From contig VXBA01001023.1 of the NCBI GenBank assembly GCA_013399895.1, positions 1,147,309 through 1,211,308 of the forward strand: a DNA stretch of 64,000 nt. Direction: 5' to 3'. This document shows positions 1-10,260 of this stretch, piece after piece (within the stretch, counting starts at the first letter, position 1; every line of letters starts with the position of its first letter). Under the pieces are notes generated by a model, which saw only the letters and a program-made list of their open reading frames with translations, searched no databases and was not told where the DNA came from. Source of the DNA: Serilophus lunatus. Its lineage: Eukaryota > Chordata > Aves > Passeriformes > Eurylaimidae. The position numbers and the translations under genes were made by a program.

Positions 1-141
1 GGATGGGGCGGGCGGCCGTCCCGTTAAACGGCGGTACTGGCGGCCGATGCGGTGCGGAGAGACCCCCGTTCCGGCCGGCCCGGTGTCGCGTCCTGCTCTC
101 GGCGGCTCTGTCGAAGCGAGACGCGGGACCGGGCCGGGTCG

Positions 142-158
142 AACAATGACCCATTGTA
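142..158. promoter_or_regulatory. Inverted pair of SOX-type binding sites
   Basis: AACAATG at 142-148 and CATTGTA at 152-158 face each other across a 3-bp spacer. Each half fits the SOX consensus WWCAAWG exactly, and the core ACAATG/CATTGT is a perfect palindrome. SOXE proteins (SOX8/9/10) are known to bind such inverted pairs with short spacers as dimers. The site lies inside the CpG-rich block, where an A/T-rich element of this kind stands out. Binding is inferred, not shown. Confidence 0.4.
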
Positions 159-242
159 GAGCCCCGAGCGCTCCGCCGCCGCAAATCGGATTAGCGCCGT
201 GCCCCGGACTGCCGGGGTGGTAAGGTGTGAAGGTCACGTAAG

Positions 243-263
243 GTACCGGGAGAATCCCGGTAC
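243..263. repeat. Perfect palindrome, 9-bp arms
   Basis: Arms GTACCGGGA (243-251) and TCCCGGTAC (255-263) are exact reverse complements separated by GAA. The element lies in the CpG-rich block, just upstream of an A/T-rich TATA-like stretch. It could form a small hairpin in RNA or DNA or be a dimeric protein site. No known family is recognised. Confidence 0.6.
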
Positions 264-283
264 TTTAAAACCACTTAAATACA

Positions 284-292
284 TATATATAA
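284..292 (+). promoter_or_regulatory. TATA-like stretch
   Basis: TATATATAA at 284-292 is an A/T island inside the GC-rich block. It fits a TATA box by sequence, but also lies in a longer A/T-rich run (about 262-305). Start-site data would be needed to support a role. Confidence 0.2.
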
Positions 293-498
293 TCTCCTTA
301 TTTATTTTTCTCTGCCAGCGCGCGAAATCCCGCTGCCTGAGCCGGGGCCGAGGGCTGGAAACTCGAGAGTTTCCTCGTTCTCTTCCCCGCAAGAGAAGTG
401 TCCGGGCTCGGGAGAAGCGCTGCTCCTCCCGCGGCACTGCGGCGCATCCGATGCGGGCTCAGTCCCGTGCGGGCGGCGGATGGTTTGGGTCGGGTTGG

Positions 499-531
499 TT
501 TTTTTTTTTTTTTGTTTTTTTTTTTTTTTTT
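499..531. repeat. Poly(T) tract
   Basis: Fifteen T, one G, then seventeen T. It sits within the CpG-rich block and is unlike its surroundings. It could be the poly(A) remnant of a retroposed insertion on the minus strand, though no body of such an element is recognised, or a simple homopolymer expansion. Length is prone to sequencing error. Confidence 0.85.
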
Positions 532-842
532 AAGATGTGGCTGCCTGCCAGTGGCGGAACGGCGGCCTCTCGCCGGCCCTACAACGGCAACCCCGGCACA
601 AACCACCCGCCGCCGCCCCGCACCTGCCCGGGGCCGAGCCCACGCCGGAGTTACTCGGAGTGTCCCACGGGCAGGAGAGCAGCGGTGGCAAGGGTGGGAC
701 TGGGCTTCAAACACAAGCTCCATCCCTCGCTCCCTTTCCTGATATCGGCAAATACCCCGATACAATAAGTAGCTCAATAGGGATGCGTCGTTTGCCCCGT
801 CCCTCGTTTGTCAGCTGGGGCTCTGCGGGAGGGCCTGGCCCT

Positions 843-849
843 TATATAG
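843..849 (+). promoter_or_regulatory. TATA-like motif at the CpG block edge
   Basis: TATATAG lies between GC-rich CCTGGCCCT and GTATGCGATACC. The setting resembles a core promoter, but no initiator or downstream exon could be tied to it. Confidence 0.2.
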
Positions 850-1060
850 GTATGCGATACCCAGCAATTTCAGGTCCTCATCAAAGCCCATGCCATCGGC
901 ACACCGTCATTAGCCGGGGTCCTGCTGCCTTCCCGGCAAGGCAAATGTTGTGCTGCGCCTCCTCTTCCCAATACCTCTCAGGGGCTTCATGTGCAAAAGA
1001 CACAACCCGCGCCACCTTGAATTACTGCGGAGGAGGACTTAGGGAGTTGTTATTGCCCTA

Positions 1061-4000
1061 AGAGCTCCATTACCAGCTGCTCCTTTGGGAGCGGCCTTTT
1101 CCCTCCATTTTCACCGTAGGAAAACCACTGATCTGAGGCAGAAATTCAGCACATTTGGACTGGAATAATTCCTCCCGTACACTTTCCATTAGCTTTCCTA
1201 TCGTGTTAGAATTATTTTAGCTATTCCGGTGAAACACCACTGTAGGATGAGGAGCTCACAGAGCTACACCAGCGTAATGAAAGAGCTGGTAAAGCTCCTT
1301 CACACCATCAGCTCCCAACACTTGCTAACCTGAATTTCATTCATCAACGTGCATATAGTGGGAGAGGAGGCACAGAACGAGGTGAAAGCTTTCAAAAGTT
1401 TAGCTATTTTTCCGTTGCATTCCAGTGGAGATAATGTTTAATTTTATGACTTCCTGCAAGTCTTTAGCATGAACTGAAAGTTCGTGCAGTGTGACTTCAG
1501 GGTATGCCAATTATGTAAATCAGCACTAAAATAACAATGGAAACGTAGTTTACACATCACTGACATTAAATGAGCGCTTCAACTTTTAATTGGCATTCTA
1601 GTTCAATCTTAGTGGGTCATGCCAGGAAAAAGTCATTTCTTGCCTCAACACTTACTCCCTGTGCCTGGAGCATAGGTTGTACGGTATGCCCAGCTCTGTG
1701 TTACCTCCAAGAGCTTTCTATATCAGGATGATGAGCCCTAGAAAGGAGAACCTGCACGTGGTCTAGTCTGATATCAGCAGGGTCTTGTAGGTTTGCCCCT
1801 TTCTGATCTTAAATATAAATAGCCTCTGACAGTCTTCTCTTGGCCATAAAACATATTTCCCTTCTACTTTGTCATTTCTCAGTCTAACTAGACCAGGAGC
1901 TCCTGGGACAGCAGCTCTGCTTTCCCATCTCTTTCCTTGAGGTCCCAAAAGGCAACACTGAAGCACATAAAACACATTCCCTGAACACACTGGCACCCAC
2001 CCCAGAACCTCAGCCATGCCCCAGCACCTTCCCCATGCAAGGATTTCTCACCAAGACAGATCTGGCTCCCTTCCAGCTAGTCCCCTGGTGAACACCAAGA
2101 ATAAAGCCCTCAAAATATCATCCATGAAAGTTTGCTTACAGTTTGTGCCCCATCAATGACTAAATACTGCCTTTGAGGCTCCAGCACCAGCACACCTGAG
2201 GCCACCAGCTGAGAAGCATCTCAGTCATGACAGAGAGAATCAGAAACAGGTGTATTTAGATATAGTGAATGCAAGCACTTGGTCTGGCGGATTAAACATG
2301 TCTGGATGTGCCCACTCAGACCTCCAGCTCCCCAAATGAGCTAGAATGCCCCCTTCTCATTCCTAAGGCTGTGCAGCGCCACTCCTGAAATAAAGAAACC
2401 TCATTCAACCTCATTCCCTTGTCCTGTAATTCCTCATGAGCTCTGTCAAAACAAGGAGTTGAGTGCTACATTAGCTAAAGATCCAGCCCCATCACAGTGG
2501 GCTCACACAAAGTCATTTCATTTTAGAGTTTCGGATCAGTCCTGCTCTTCAGCTAAACTCTTGCTAGAGAGAGAAACCACCGTTTATGCTGAAAAGATCT
2601 CATTTTAAGAAACTTGCATATTTGTTAACTTCCTTTGTGAAACTTCATTTCCCTGCTCCTGACCTTTGTACAGTTGACTGCACTGATTAGTGTTTTTTTG
2701 GAGAGGTGTTTAGCCAGTAAATACTGAATTAGCAGCACCTGCTGCTAAGGTTGCAGATCCAGGTGTTCCTTTCCAGAGCCCAAACACAGCTGATAGGTAT
2801 CAACTTCAGGTGTTGCAGGGTTTTCTTACTAGAATTATAGAAAAGTATCCAAATAAGGACAGGTTTTACAACATGGTGAGAGTCGTTTTTCAAGGGTAGA
2901 GAGGGAAAGGAGAAAATCTTTTTTTCCCCCCTCAGCATTTTTCCTTACAAATCCCATACCAAATCACATTTATATGCTCCCACCACGTAGTGGGGTTTTT
3001 TTCCAACCTGGTGAAATTGTAGCATTGCTGATGGGCAGAAGACTTAAGCTGCAAGACCTAAATGAGAAAGGCTCACCAGGTTGGTGACCAACAACCTGTA
3101 ATCCTTAACAAAACAACCCAATTTCTCATCTAGTCAGAGACACGGGTCTGCAGAAACACTCGCATCACTCTGCACATTGACACCCCACAGTTTTACTCCT
3201 CACTTCTACAGCCCCATTAGACCAACGCTAAGCATTTTTGAAAATTCCCACTTTAGACCACTGTCCCCTGCATATAAGTATGTGAGATGTGAAATATTAA
3301 TATTAGTGAGATTTTTATAGATTTTGCACATTTAGTGAATAAACCTCTTGATTAAACTCTGTGTTAAAATACGAAACATATCCATGGTACAGCATCAGAG
3401 GCAACTGCTGAGAATGAGTTAAAATGTGCTAGTGATGTTGAGGTTTTGCCTTCATAACTGCTCGAGATTATCTGAAAGCTTTTCTGTTCCTGAGCAGTGC
3501 TTCCTGTTGGCATCTGTGTGAATATGATGTGTGGCTATTCTTTAAAATATTACTTAATACTTTTTTCTGAAGACATATTTGTCTTCTGGTGGTTTGTCTT
3601 TTAACATCTCTCAACTGGCTCTGCTGCACAGCCTGTCTCCTGCCCCGTGAAGGATGGATTCTCACCTGAGAGGACAATTTACAAAATCGTGACTTGTTTT
3701 TGAAGAGGGGAAAGGCAGATTGTTCAGAAATGTCTGTTTCTTTCTTATTCACCTTTGCTGAAATCTGGCAGCTCTTCAAAGCTGTTGCTCTTTTTCACGG
3801 TGAGTCTCAATTTCATTCATCAAATCTCAGCTCTCATTCCATCATAGCAGCAGGAAAATTGGAATTTATCAGGAAATACAATGCAGACCCAGGATTTTCT
3901 ACATTTCCAGTATGTCTCTATTGCTAGTGAATGGTAACAGTTGCTCCCAACTTGGTTGCTCCCAACTGTATTACTCCCAATTTGTTACATCTGCAAATAC

Positions 4001-4334
4001 AGGCTGCAGCAACCACTTCACGTGGCTGTACAGTTTTGAAATTGTAAGACAGATTCCTACAATTTGTAATAAAATTACTGGGAAAGAGGAACACAGAGAG
4101 GCTGATACAATAACCTTTTATTTTTAACTGTTTCAAATTTCAAAATCCAATATTTGACCTGTGGCTTTTATCACTGAGAGGTAAAAAATGCCATAACACC
4201 ACCTCAGTACAACCTGAAGAACGACCAAGTGATCACTGGGCAGATTCCAAGACACCACCACCACTGATGCACATGTAATTCCATGCAGTGGGAATAGTCA
4301 CAGACTGTCAGGCTGGGGAGACTCAGTAGGCAGT
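1061..4334. other. Single-copy non-coding DNA downstream of CpG block
   Basis: No coding exon or recognised repeat is visible. An 11-bp palindrome GGAATAATTCC lies at 1162-1172 (two inverted GGAAT cores, TEAD-like). The stretch 1150-1260 keeps several CpGs and A/T-rich motifs and could be conserved regulatory sequence. A TTAGCTAAAGATCCAGCCCC string near 2471-2490 resembles the tail of an ancient amniote repeat. At 3667 a good minus-strand donor (TCTCAG followed by GTGAGA) ends a 38-codon open stretch, but no matching exon partner was found. Confidence 0.5.
3940..3985. repeat. Short degenerate tandem repeat
   Basis: Three successive copies of a 15-16-bp unit: GTTGCTCCCAACTTG, GTTGCTCCCAACTGTA, then a diverged TTACTCCCAATTTGTT. 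The first two are nearly identical. This is probably a local slippage duplication. Confidence 0.7.
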
Positions 4335-4497
4335 AAACTGACTGAGATTCAGAAGACCTCAGTTCTCTCCCTAGCAATAGAAATGTCTTTTGCTTCCCCA
4401 AGTTTTCCTACTTTGGAAATGGGGATGATCATGCTGACCCCGACATGTAAGTCCCTGCAAGACCTTGAAGTAAAAGCACTCAGAGTTAGGCACTGCT
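4335..4497 (+). mobile_element. MIR-type SINE remnant
   Basis: The order of motifs matches the MIR/CORE-SINE consensus as I remember it: GAGATTCAGAAGACCTCAGTTCT, then a diverged middle, then CCCCAAGTTTTCCTACTTTGGAAATGGGGATGATCATGCTGACC, corresponding to MIR's 'cctcagtttcctcatctgtaaaatggggataataa' section. The copy is heavily diverged, as expected for an insertion predating the bird radiation. It is not transcribed as far as can be told. Confidence 0.55.
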
Positions 4498-5604
4498 ATT
4501 TTTGGGGCTAAATACTAGGTTAATGCCAATAATAATCTCAAGTACCTGGAATCCCAGGGCTCAATCTGGCTTTAAAGACAGTGACAAAACTCCTGCTTGT
4601 TTTGGTGGTACAGGCTCACATGTCTTAAGCAATGAAGAGACAGGGATGCCAACTATTCTGATGAGAAGATCCAGAGCAAAGCAGGATTTTTTAATTATAT
4701 AAGTCTTGTTATGAAGACAATGAGGTGAGGATGTTGCTCCACAAAAAAAGGGAAATGGCTGCGTCATAGATGGTCCACTTCAGAAGCTTATCATTTCATC
4801 ACTGCAGAGATGACGTCAAGCAAAATGGAGGATAAAATGAAGTTACGCATATTGTCTTAAGAAGTGCATATTTTAGCAGTGAAACTGCTGGATAATGTTT
4901 TGCAATTAAAATAAAATAAAAGCAAGCGTGACGTTCTCTTTAAGCAGATTGTCTGTATGAAGGCTTTATTGTAGCTGCAGATTTAGGGCATATGAAAAGG
5001 TTTTCTGTGCTCAGTTGCAGGATGAAAAACATTGCATCATCAGGCATTCTTGTTCTCTAACACTTCTTTGCCTTTGATAATGAATGCTTGCAGTTTTATT
5101 TTCTGATGTAAAGTCATGTTTTCTCAGGCCATTATCATTCCAATTTTTAAATATCCTCTTAAGACTAGACAGGCCTACAGAAAGCAATAGTGGAGCTCTG
5201 TTCCTGCTCCGTGGCATGTGCTGCACCTGCCTCGCTCTGGGAGTAAAGCCATGCGCAACTTGCTTTCAATCACATCCCTTGTTCCCAGTTTCCAGACAAG
5301 TTTCAATGGGCACAGGTCTCCATTCAAACACCACCAAGTAGCTCTTATTTGATTTGCTTCTGTGCTACAAAGTTGACTGACTGAGAGGGGTCTTGGGAGA
5401 GCAGCATCCTCTGACTGTTCCCAGGCTCTTGTCTGCTCCAGCGCTGCCTCTGCAGCATTCCAGGAGGCACGTTCCAAATTGCAGGAACTAATTATTAGAG
5501 GCACACACTGAACTGCTTCAAGGTACTGTTTATCTTTAGAACATCTGCAGTCTCAAAGAGACAGTGTCATAGTCAAAGCCATCTCCCTGCATTCGGCCTC
5601 CACA
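4498..5604. other. Non-coding DNA
   Basis: No exon or repeat is recognised. The A/T-rich stretch 4860-5010, with a TGACG motif near 4929, looks like unique and possibly conserved sequence, but this cannot be tested without alignment. A TGACGTCA-like motif (GATGACGTCAAG) lies at about 4809-4820. Confidence 0.45.
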
Positions 5605-5735
5605 CTCCTCTTCAAGGGGGGGAAGAACCACTATCTCCATTTTACAGATGGGAAAAGGGGCAGGAAAAGGCTGTTTTTAAAAAGAGATGCACAGGAGCCC
5701 AAAGATCTATAGAGGTCACACAGATTTTTGATGAT
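5605..5735 (-). mobile_element. MIR-type SINE remnant, reversed
   Basis: CTATCTCCATTTTACAGATG at 5631-5650 followed by GGGAAAAGG and, further on, AGAGGTCACACAGA at 5713-5726 matches the reverse complement of the MIR core, where family copies read 'ttattatccccattttacagatgaggaaactgaggc ... aaggtcacacag'. The middle is diverged and slightly expanded. Confidence 0.6.
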
Positions 5736-7525
5736 TCATTAGAAGGTTATACACAGTCTTTGGTTAAAATCCTAAAACTTCAGTGAGACATCAAGCACTC
5801 TGCCCATGGAGTTGTTCTTGAAAAGCCCCATATCAAGTCTAGTACCCAAGAGTTTCCTGACAAATTCCTGCAGTGCCTTGTCCACAGTTCTTACTGCAAC
5901 CCATAAATCCATTCAGGAACATGATAATCTCATGCAACAACAGAGAAAGCTCTGCCATGACAAGAGTCTGCGTCCACTAAAGAGAGAGGGGGTTTTGCAG
6001 GACAATAAAGGTTCTGGTCGGAATGTCAACAGACAGCTGTGATCCCAAACTAGACCAGTCACTGATACATGGGGAATTCCCTCACTTGCTGTGCCATCAC
6101 CTCCTCCCTTTGCTTTTCTCCAGGCCCCACTGCAGGATGGGTGTCGTACAGCCAATCTGCTTGGCACTTTGGGAAAGCCTGGGCCAATCTTTGCGCTCCT
6201 TAATACCTTTAACTACCTTCCCTCACCACACCTGAACTTCCTGCTCTTTTCTGGTATTTGCAGTGTAGTATCTATTCTCAGTTTATGTGCTTGTAAAAGG
6301 AAGCACATCCATCAGGCTGTTCAGGATTAGTCTGGAAAGGCAGTATCATAAAACATTCATGATGTACACCATTGTCCAATTACTAATTCCATTATTCCAT
6401 CAATTCTGCATTCTCTACCTGGACTTACACAGCCTTGGTGTTGTGTTTCTGTTGGAGATTTGTCCTTCCTTACATTTTCTGTTTTCTCTGCACTAATTAA
6501 CTCATGAATATTTCCATCCACGTAAGGTGGGTGTACTAAACATTGCATATACTCCTTTAGTCAGCCATGGAATAAACTCCTTTGAAATAAATCAAAACAA
6601 CAAACAGACAAAGAAGCTGGGGAACCATACAATAAACTTCATTTCTTTGGTACTCATGACTCTCTTGTTTCAGATGCTCACACAGCCTAGGATGAACCCT
6701 GAGGACCTAAAAATCAAGTCTGGGAATAAACCCTTGAAAAACCAGGGCCAGTCTCTCCATACCAATGGAAAATTGAAATTCCAAGTTGTGCAATCAAATG
6801 TGACATTAATTTTTGGAGCTGGTGGGAAAATAGTTTCCTTACAAAATAAATTTAATAAAAAGTAGACTGCTTTGTATCTCTTCTTTTTTTTTTCCCTAAG
6901 CAATTTTTTAAATGCCAGACATTAATTTAAGGAACCTTGATAGATTAAAAAAATTTCCTTTCTTCCTTTCATCCACTTCAATATTGGGCATGTTCTGATA
7001 AAACAATCTGAGTTTGCCAGGGCTGAAACTGTGAAAAAACTTTTCTACAAACCTTCCAAAGCAATATCTACATGTATGATACAATAAAGGTTTATTTCCC
7101 CTAAACTGAAGTGATTTCACAGCACTCCTGACTGACTGCCATTTTTGCTCTGTGGCTTTCCCAAAACCTTATGTGGAAAGGAGGCTCTTAAGCTGCTACA
7201 TGGGGGTCATTTAAATTTTTAAGCTTTTAAACTTTCAAAATTTTTAAGCAGAGCAGCAGGTGAGCAGAAGGACTATCGCCATCATGTTCAGAGAATGTCC
7301 CTCCAGAGGAGAATAACTGCCCCTGGCAATCCCTTCATTAGCCCTGCTGCTGATAAAAGCATTTCTAACACTCCTACTTTGATATAAACTATGAAATAAA
7401 ACAAGGAATCACCCAAATGAGGAGGCTTTAGAGCTTTTTATTATTTCAGTATTTCCCATCCTAAAAGCAGAAGAACTTCAGCATCAAATCTCATCTTAAG
7501 AGGGTAAAGGAAAGCCCAAGGTAAC
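5736..7525. other. Non-coding DNA
   Basis: No exon is supported. The 112-codon frame at 6527-6865 has no recognisable domain and is interpreted as chance. A direct repeat AAATTTTTAAGC occurs twice, 25 bp apart, at 7213-7224 and 7238-7249. Confidence 0.45.
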
Positions 7526-7666
7526 TGTGGGGAAGCCTTCCAGGCCAGGTTGGATGGGGCTCTGAGCAATCAGGTGTAGTGGAATGTGCCCCTATTCATG
7601 GCAAGGGGGTGGAACTAGAGGACCTTTAAGGTCTTTTCCAAGCCAAATCAGTTTGTAATGCCATGA
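7526..7666 (+). mobile_element. CR1 LINE 3' end fragment
   Basis: GGCCAGGTTGGATGGGGCTC, then TAGTGGAATGTGCCCCTATTCATGGCAAGGGGGTGGAACTAGAGGACCTTTAAGGTC and TTTTCCAAGCC, is the terminal ~130 bp of a chicken-type CR1 element in family order. It is 5'-truncated, as most CR1 copies are, and moderately diverged. The terminal octamers (ATTCTATG type) have decayed to GTAATGCCATGA. Confidence 0.9.
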
Positions 7667-9784
7667 AGTGAATCTGTCTCACCCTTGCTAAGCCAGTGGT
7701 GCCACCTGGAAATTGGCACATGAAGCTTGAAAGGCTTCAGTCACCATACTGGGCTTGCAAGGCCAAGGCAAGGCTTTCAGTCCAGAAATGGGGGTTCAGG
7801 GGACAGAGCGTCTCTGGTTTCTTCCCAGTTTAAGGAAACTGTAACTTTTCCTTCACTTGTGTGGAAGGCACTATTTACACCCACCTTAGGGCATGAACAA
7901 GAAATCAGGTGCAGCAATGCCAAAGCAACCTGTCATATCACTGCCCAATCTCAAAGCCTTGACAAAAAAAGTATCTCATTCCCCACTTCCTTCCCTTCCC
8001 ACAGCTCCATGTTCCTCCTGAGCCCACTGCACTTTTTGAAAAGCAAAATCTTCTTCTTCCAAAGCCCAGGGCAAAATACCATGGGAGTAACTAGACCCAC
8101 AGCTCTGTTTGTATCTCCTCCTGTGAGGCTACATCTCTACTAGTAAATCAAGTGAGCCTGGGAACATTCCTGGGCACAGAAGCCAGCTGGCATGGAAAAG
8201 CCTCCCTCACTGCAAGCTTCCACTGGGATGGCTGCATGCAAACTGCTGCTTGGGGATGGTCCCAGCAGTGTTAGAACAAAGCATGGGATGAAACCATTTG
8301 GGAGAGAGGTCCCTGGCCTGGTCCAAAAGCATATCGAAGGTGTCCTGGCAGTATCCAAAGTCACTGGGACCAAAGTGTTCCCAGTCCAGTGATTGTGAAT
8401 CAGGGCAGGGGCAGCCCAAGGCCATACCCTCCTCTGCCTGCTTGGAACCCCAGGGAGGATGTGGGACCTGGGTTACAACTGTCACCAATTGAGTCAGGTG
8501 GTGAGGATTTCATCCATTGCTGATGCACCTTTAACCTATGCAGGAGCTGTTGATAAGGGAGCATTTAAAGGTGCCCAGAGGGGAAACCATTTGAAAGCAG
8601 AGCTGCAGTGATCCAGGGAGCAGCCCTGGGGCAGGCCTGCACCAAAACAGGGTGGGAGCCAGGGGAGCCAGAGCTGGGGTGAGGTGAGAGGACAACTGAA
8701 GGGCTGTGGCCAGAGCTCAGACATTCCCAAAGAGGGGCTGAAGGGAATTTCCCACAAACTATCCATGGGTTTGCCAGGATCTGTGGAGCTCTGCATTGGC
8801 ACACTGATGGCACACCACAACCTAGTTTGGCATTGTGTTTGATCCACAGGCTGGTCCAAACTGGCACCAAACTTGTGATTGGCCTCCTCTTTATGAGGGT
8901 GTCACACTATGGCCATAAACCCCATTGTGGTTGCAGGGAGAAGGGAAAGGGATCAAATTTTCCTCCCACATCCTCACTGAAGGCTGGTGCCTCCTCCACT
9001 TTACATACACAACCATTCCCTACCTCAGGTCTCTCTAAGTTAGGATTAAGCTTCTCCAAACACTTAACCTAACTCTGCCTATTTCCTTTGGCCAGATTAG
9101 GGAGCAATTGCATGTGCCTTTCTGCTGGCAGGTGTAAGGGCAGAAGCAGCTCCAAGGAGAGGAAGAGGAACAGGGATGAGTAGCTGGCTTGACAAAAAGT
9201 GCTGTTGCCATGTGAGGATGTGTGACCAACTCCTCTTTGGGCAGGTTTTTATCTCTTTTTTTTTTTTTTTAAACAACAGCAACATGGGAATGAAGATGTT
9301 TTTATCCAGTTCACCAGGCAAACACATTCCTCCTCAAAACAATCTGTCCCAGAGACAACTATTCAGTCAAACCTCATTCCAGTTTTATTCCTTCACTACC
9401 AAGCCATGAACTGGGCAGAAGGTATCAGTGACCTTCACTAAACTGTGTCCAGGGTTTCTGTACAACCATGGTGAAGCCACTTCTCCCATTCTCCCCTTGT
9501 TTTGAGTTCAGGCTTAGAATTCTCATGGCCAATCCATCCCAGAGGTGAAGGACCCTTCCCTCCTCTCCCACCTGCCCTCTATTGAGCACAGGAACTTTCT
9601 GAAGCAGTCCTGGCTGCCAAGAACAGAGTCCCAAACAAGTCAGCTGATCAAAGCACAGGCTGCCACTATCCCTGCCAGCAGATACCTCCTTCCCAGCCCT
9701 GCTCCATCTCTCCTGCCAAAAGGAGTGCAACAAACAGGTTCAAAGAGCTGGTTTGTCTGAGCAGTAATCCCTTCTTCAAACACG
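7667..9784. other. Non-coding DNA
   Basis: The stretch 7700-8870 is somewhat richer in G+C, with many overlapping short open frames on both strands (such as the two overlapping minus-strand frames at 8536-8870), the usual sign of chance. A poly(T) tract of 15 lies at 9256-9270. No repeat family or exon is recognised. Confidence 0.45.
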
Positions 9785-9870
9785 TGCACAGCACTTTGCT
9801 CAGCAGGGTCCTGATCTTGGTTGGAACTTCTACATTATGTTCTCTTTATATTTGAATTAAATGTAAATTC
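9785..9870 (+). mobile_element. 3' tail of an ancient MIR-like SINE
   Basis: GCACAGCACTTTGCTCAGCAGGGTCCTGATCTTGGTTGGAACTTCTACATTATG matches, in order, the 3' tail common in reptile and bird genomes ('tgtacagcacctagcacaatggggtcctgatcttggttggggcctctaggtgctac...'). The name MIR1_Amn is from memory and is not checked. Only the tail is preserved. Confidence 0.6.
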
Positions 9871-10260
9871 ATTGAATAAATAAACCCCAGTTAAAATCTT
9901 TAACTTGTAAACCAGGATTAAAAAATCAATAGGAGCCATGTTCCTTTCCCTGCTATAGCTGGAAGTACAGTAGCTACTGTTTCAGTAACGTTGTTTTGTT
10001 CAAAATCAAATGAGGTTCACATTAAGTCTACAAAAGGAAATTGTGATTGATGATCTGCCCTGCCCAACTACAATTATTTTAGTAACAAAAATATTTTGTA
10101 AGTTCATTTATTATTGAGATCAAGCAATGAGTTTGGAGCTACATAAAATGGTTCCAATTAGATTTCAGTAATTGCCATTTTGAGTGAACATAAGCTTTTC
10201 TGGATTAAAAAAAAGGGCAATAAAAGCTCAAGTAAGCTCACATCTGAGATTTAAGCCTTC
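9871..10260. promoter_or_regulatory. A/T-rich block with homeodomain-type cores (possible conserved element)
   Basis: The block holds TGATTGATGATC (10044-10055), CAATTATTTTAG (10071-10082), ATTTATTATTGAG (10107-10119) and CCAATTAGATTTCAGTAATTGCC (10154-10176), a cluster of TAAT/ATTA cores and PBX/MEIS-like TGATTGAT. There is no repeat similarity and no open frame. The composition is typical of vertebrate conserved non-coding enhancers, but conservation is only inferred. Confidence 0.2.

Larger units (their letters stand above)
1..1060. promoter_or_regulatory. CpG-island-like, promoter-type block
   Basis: Roughly the first 680 bases are very rich in G+C and in undepleted CpG, and CpG stays raised to about 1060. 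The rest of the window is ordinary CpG-poor vertebrate sequence. A canonical GC box (GGGGCGGG, Sp1/KLF type) lies at 5-12. In vertebrates such blocks usually mark promoters of housekeeping or developmental genes. Open frames on both strands (57 codons at 48-221 on +, one running off the left edge on -, a 189-codon frame at 199-768) are what stop-poor GC-rich DNA gives by chance. None resembles a known protein, and the 189-codon frame reads through a poly-T. Transcription direction cannot be decided: the gene may lie to the left, or this may hold a 5' UTR exon for a transcript to the right. Confidence 0.7.

Noticed and set aside
1..154. Minus-strand frame open from an ATG at 152-154 to the left edge, and a 57-codon plus-strand frame at 48-221
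   Set aside because: GC-rich CpG-island DNA has few stops, the two overlap on opposite strands, and neither peptide resembles a known protein.
199..768. 189-codon plus-strand frame
   Set aside because: Runs through a poly(T) tract (giving a phenylalanine run) and overlaps equally long frames on the other strand; no domain.
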